The notes under the pieces are model-generated. The model saw only the letters and a program-made list of their open reading frames with translations. It searched no databases and was not told the DNA's origin. DNA of 32,061 bases from Alcaligenaceae bacterium. Its GTDB lineage: Bacteria > Pseudomonadota > Gammaproteobacteria > Burkholderiales > Burkholderiaceae_B. Made by a program: the position numbers and the translations under genes. The stretch is from positions 1 through 32,061 of the forward strand of contig JAKDMO010000007.1 of NCBI GenBank assembly GCA_030452305.1. Reading direction: 5' to 3'. Shown piece after piece: positions 28,710-32,061 of this stretch (positions are counted from its first letter, which is position 1; each line of letters begins with the position of its first letter).

Positions 28710-28724
28710 CGGAATAGCATTCAA
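28710..28724. promoter_or_regulatory. Candidate operator CGGAA-N4-ATTCAA, copy B
   Basis: CGGAAtagcATTCAA; same layout as the copy at 24943. Confidence 0.5.
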
Positions 28725-28747
28725 TTAAAATATGAATGGGGACTTCA

Positions 28748-30487
28748 ATGCAGCAATGCGATGTACTGGTCATCGGCTCGGGCGCAGCCGGCCTGGCCAC
28801 AGCCGTCACGGCCGCCACACTGGGCCTGAAGGTCGTCGTCCTGGAAAAGGAAGCGGTGCTGGGCGGAACCAGCGCCTGGTCGGGTGGCTGGATGTGGATT
28901 CCACGCAACCCACTGGCGGTCGCTGCCGGGATCAAGGAAGACATCGAGGTGCCCAGGCAGTACCTTCGCGATGAACTGGGCGACGGATTTGACCCTGACC
29001 GGATCGATACCTTCCTGGAAAACGGCCCGGAAATGGTCGAATTCTTTCAGACGCGCACGGCGGTGCGATTCATAGACGGCAATAAAATCCCCGACTTCCA
29101 TGATACGTCGAAAGCTTCGGGCCGCGGTGGGCGCTCGGTGGGATCCGCGCCGTATGACGGTCGGCAACTCGGCCCTCTGATTCACAAGCTGCGGCGCCCA
29201 CTGGACGAAACCACCCTGCGCGGCCTGGCGATTGCATCCGGCCAGGACATGGTGCATTTTTTCAACGCGTCCCGCGCGCCGAAATCCGCCTGGTATGTCA
29301 CAAAGCGCCTGCTGGCCTTCGCCCGCGACCTGATTGTGCACGGCCGATCCATGGCATTGGTCAATGGCAACGCACTAGTGGCACGCCTGTTGCGATCGGC
29401 GCTTGACCAGGGTGTGACACTGGTCACCGAAGCGCATGTCGATGAGTTGACTCAGGAAGGCGGCCGCGTCGCCGGTGCGCGGGTATCGATAGACGGCCGG
29501 GTGGACACAATCCACGCCCGCCGCGCCGTGGTCATGGCCTGCGGCGGCTTTCCACACGATCATCAGCGCCAGCGGACGGCATTTCCAAACACCCCGACCG
29601 GGCATGAACACTGGTCGGCCGCGCCCCGTGGAAACACGGGCGACGGCATCCGGCTGGCACAGGCGGCGGGTGCATACTTTGATAATCAGCCGGCCAGCCC
29701 GGCCGCGTGGGCGCCGGTATCTCTGGTTCACCGCAGCGACGGGCGAGTCGCACATTTTCCGCATTTGATCGAGCGCGCAAAGCCCGGCCTGATTGCCGTG
29801 ATGCGCGACGGTCGCCGCTTTGTCAACGAGGCCGGCTCGTATCACGACTTCATCGCCGCCTTGATCGCGGCCACCCCCGAAGGGCAGCCGGCCGAAGCCT
29901 GGCTGATCTGCGACCATCCATTCCAGCGCCGCTACGGTCTGGGTGTATCCAAGCCCTTCCCCTTTCCCACATCGCCTTATGTGCGCTCCGGCTACCTGAA
30001 TCAGGCCTCGTCCATTGGCCAACTGGCCCAGGTCTGCGAAATCGACGCGCAGGGGTTGGCACACACAGTCTCGATCTACAACGCACACGCCGCCCAGGGC
30101 CTGGACCCAGAATTCGGCCGAGGCACGACGCCCTACAACCGCATCCAGGGCGATCCTGCCCACAGCCCGAATCCCTGCGTGAAACCCATCGCCCAGGGCC
30201 CCTATTACGCCCTGCGCATCTATCCTGGTAGCCTGGGCACGTTCTCGGGCATTCGAACCAATGCGCTGGGCCAGGCGCTGAATGAAACAGGCGAACTCGT
30301 CGAGGGGCTGTACGCAGTCGGAAACGACAGCGCCAGCATCATGGCCGGACACTATCCTGCCGGCGGCATCACCCTGGGCCCGGCCATGACCTTCGGCTAC
30401 ATCATCGGCAAGCACTTGGCCGGAACCCCTGCGCAGCAAGCTTCTGCAGACCCAAGCAACTCACCACTTCAAGAGGAAACACTATGA
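28748..30487 (+). CDS. FAD-dependent oxidoreductase, KstD-like (flavoprotein C, paralogue of A)
   Basis: MQQCDVLVIGSGAAGLATAVTAATLGLKVVVLEKEAVLGGTSAWSGG; GPYYALRIYPGSLGTFSGIRTN; GLYAVGNDSASIMAGHYPAGGITLGPAMTFGYIIGKHLAG. Alternative start at 28736. Confidence 0.93.
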   Translation: MQQCDVLVIGSGAAGLATAVTAATLGLKVVVLEKEAVLGGTSAWSGGWMWIPRNPLAVAAGIKEDIEVPRQYLRDELGDGFDPDRIDTFLENGPEMVEFFQTRTAVRFIDGNKIPDFHDTSKASGRGGRSVGSAPYDGRQLGPLIHKLRRPLDETTLRGLAIASGQDMVHFFNASRAPKSAWYVTKRLLAFARDLIVHGRSMALVNGNALVARLLRSALDQGVTLVTEAHVDELTQEGGRVAGARVSIDGRVDTIHARRAVVMACGGFPHDHQRQRTAFPNTPTGHEHWSAAPRGNTGDGIRLAQAAGAYFDNQPASPAAWAPVSLVHRSDGRVAHFPHLIERAKPGLIAVMRDGRRFVNEAGSYHDFIAALIAATPEGQPAEAWLICDHPFQRRYGLGVSKPFPFPTSPYVRSGYLNQASSIGQLAQVCEIDAQGLAHTVSIYNAHAAQGLDPEFGRGTTPYNRIQGDPAHSPNPCVKPIAQGPYYALRIYPGSLGTFSGIRTNALGQALNETGELVEGLYAVGNDSASIMAGHYPAGGITLGPAMTFGYIIGKHLAGTPAQQASADPSNSPLQEETL

Positions 30488-31101
30488 CTACGCTATACGA
30501 TGTCGTGACACTGACCGTCAACATGGGCGCCACCGGCGACGTGATGGCACGAGTACGCGATGCTGCGCCGGCCAAAGGCGCCACGCTGCACGGAATATGG
30601 TTCTCGGATATCGGGGAACTGGGTAGAGTCATGGTCTTGCGCAGCTTTGAGTCCGCAGAGGAACTGGTTGCGGCTCGGCAGGCACAACTGCTCGACGGAA
30701 CCTATTTCGGCACCGACGGCCTGATCGCCGACGTCGATATCAGCACCTACGCCCACTTCCCCTTCCTGCCCGCCATTCGCCACGGCGAGTTCGGTTCAAT
30801 CTACGAAATGCGCGTCTACGGCATCAAACGCGGCACAGGCCTGCAGGCCACCATCGACGCGTGGGAGGACTCCATTCCAAAGCGCACCGAGCTCTCGCAC
30901 CTGGTGGGCGCCATGTACGCGCTGGACGGCACGACACCTCGGTTCCTGAACATCTGGCCATATGCCAGCCTGAACGACCGATCACGCATTCGCGGCGAAG
31001 CGGTGGCCCAAGGCATCTGGCCACCCAAGGGCGGCCCGGCCAATCTGACCACGATGGAATCCACAATTTATATGCCCGCGCCGTTCTCGCCCCTACGCTG
31101 A
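30484..31101 (+). CDS. NIPSNAP-like protein (205 aa, two tandem dimeric alpha/beta barrel units)
   Basis: GSIYEMRVYGIKRGTGLQATIDAWEDSIPKRTELS...NIWPYASLNDRSRIRGEA; ATGA overlap with flavoprotein C. Confidence 0.83.
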   Translation: MTTLYDVVTLTVNMGATGDVMARVRDAAPAKGATLHGIWFSDIGELGRVMVLRSFESAEELVAARQAQLLDGTYFGTDGLIADVDISTYAHFPFLPAIRHGEFGSIYEMRVYGIKRGTGLQATIDAWEDSIPKRTELSHLVGAMYALDGTTPRFLNIWPYASLNDRSRIRGEAVAQGIWPPKGGPANLTTMESTIYMPAPFSPLR

Positions 31102-31163
31102 CCACCTGTCGTATCATGTAAGCCCTTGTATCACCCAACCAGCTCGATGTAGGAGAGTTCACC

Positions 31164-31967
31164 ATGAGCGGCAGCCTGCAGCGTGGCATGGCAATTCTGG
31201 AATTGCTCGCAACCACGCCTCACCCCCTGCCTTTGCGTGATATCGCGCAAAGTGTCAATGGCCCACCCACCACCGTGCATCGGATACTGGGTATTCTGGC
31301 CGAAGCCGGCTTCATCAATCAGGTCAAGGACAACGGCGACTATTACCTGAGCCTGAAGTTGGCCTCACTGGGGCTGATCGGGCTGGCGAACACGGGTATC
31401 AACGGCGTGGCGCAGCCCATCCTCGACAGGCTGGCCACCGAGACCGGCGAACTGGTTCGTCTGGGCATCATCGAAGACGATAAAATGGTGTTCATCGCCA
31501 AGGCGGCGGTGCCCCGATACGGGCTGCGCTACGACCCCGATGCGGGCCAGGAAGCCCCGCTGTACTGTACGGCCAGCGGGCAGGCCTGGCTGCTGAACCT
31601 GTCTGATGAGGAGGCCCTGAGGATCATTTCCCGACAGGATCTCACCTTCCAGCAGCAGCAACACGGCCCAAATGCACCCATGACCATCCAGCAATTCCTG
31701 AAAGGGCTGCAGGCTGCGCGCAAACGCGGCTATGGCCTGAACCTGAATGCGTCCATGGCGGGGCTGAACGCCATTGCCGTAGCGATTACCCAGCCCACTA
31801 CTGGAAAAATCATTGGCTCTCTGAGTCTGGCGGGCCCATCAAGCCGATTCACCGAAGAACGGGCCAAGGAATTTCTGCCTGAACTAAAGAAGAACGCCGA
31901 AGAGCTATCGAGCATCACGCTATATCCCACAGCGCTGCTGGGCGAATCCTCGCCCTACCACACCTAG
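31164..31967 (+). CDS. IclR-family transcriptional regulator
   Basis: N-terminal HTH MAILELLATTPHPLPLRDIAQSVNGPPTTVHRILGILAEAGFI; C-terminal effector domain NLNASMAGLNAIAVAITQPTTGKIIGSLSLAGPSSRF. Confidence 0.94.
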   Translation: MSGSLQRGMAILELLATTPHPLPLRDIAQSVNGPPTTVHRILGILAEAGFINQVKDNGDYYLSLKLASLGLIGLANTGINGVAQPILDRLATETGELVRLGIIEDDKMVFIAKAAVPRYGLRYDPDAGQEAPLYCTASGQAWLLNLSDEEALRIISRQDLTFQQQQHGPNAPMTIQQFLKGLQAARKRGYGLNLNASMAGLNAIAVAITQPTTGKIIGSLSLAGPSSRFTEERAKEFLPELKKNAEELSSITLYPTALLGESSPYHT

Positions 31968-31976
31968 GCGCAGCCC

Positions 31977-32060
31977 TCAGTGCCCCCTGGCCCGGATCTC
32001 GGGCCAGGCCTTTTTCAGGTAATAGCACATCGACCAGACCGTCAGAATAGCGGCTACCAC
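31977..32060 (-). CDS. C-terminal fragment of a membrane protein running off the window edge
   Basis: Minus-strand frame reads VVAAILTVWSMCYYLKKAWPEIRARGH-stop; hydrophobic helix then basic tail. Below the ORF-track length cutoff. Confidence 0.55.
   Translation of the reverse strand: MVAAILTVWSMCYYLKKAWPEIRARGH
31986..32015 (+). terminator. Rho-independent terminator downstream of the IclR gene
   Basis: CCTGGCCCG-GATCT-CGGGCCAGG then CCTTTTT. Confidence 0.8.
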
Positions 32061-32061
32061 A

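Noticed and set aside
29375-30439. 354-aa minus-strand ORF
   Set aside because: Shadow of flavoprotein C.
31111-31133. GTATCA direct repeat upstream of the IclR gene
   Set aside because: Only 6 bp, 17 bp apart; too short to support a regulatory claim.

Overview
High-GC betaproteobacterial chromosomal segment, most like an Alcaligenaceae-type genome (taxonomy is inference). Three blocks. (1) 65-7290: an FNR-type regulator convergent with an anaerobic cbb3 oxidase operon on the minus strand (CcoI-like protein, ccoS, ccoN, ccoO, ccoQ, ccoP, ccoG, a short fixH-like gene, a small membrane protein). A perfect FNR box lies upstream. (2) 7328-9864: isocitrate lyase (aceA) with a clear terminator, divergent from queF. 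(3) 9871-31967: a large catabolic/transport island with an AraC regulator, two SDRs, three KstD-like FAD dehydrogenases, two NIPSNAP proteins, two complete Liv-type ABC uptake systems (one a LivM-LivG-LivF triple fusion), an AroE-like dehydrogenase, a Gfo/Idh/MocA oxidoreductase, an AP-endonuclease-2-fold TIM barrel protein and an IclR regulator. Main observations: a P1B-ATPase-like protein that keeps all eight predicted TM helices and the CPC motif but lacks every cytosolic catalytic domain; an apparent one-base frameshift at the 5' end of the aroE-like gene; a shared operator-like element at two divergent promoters of the island; and the island itself as a candidate undescribed pathway for oxidising or aromatising a cyclic compound. 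No tRNA, rRNA, CRISPR or transposon was recognised.
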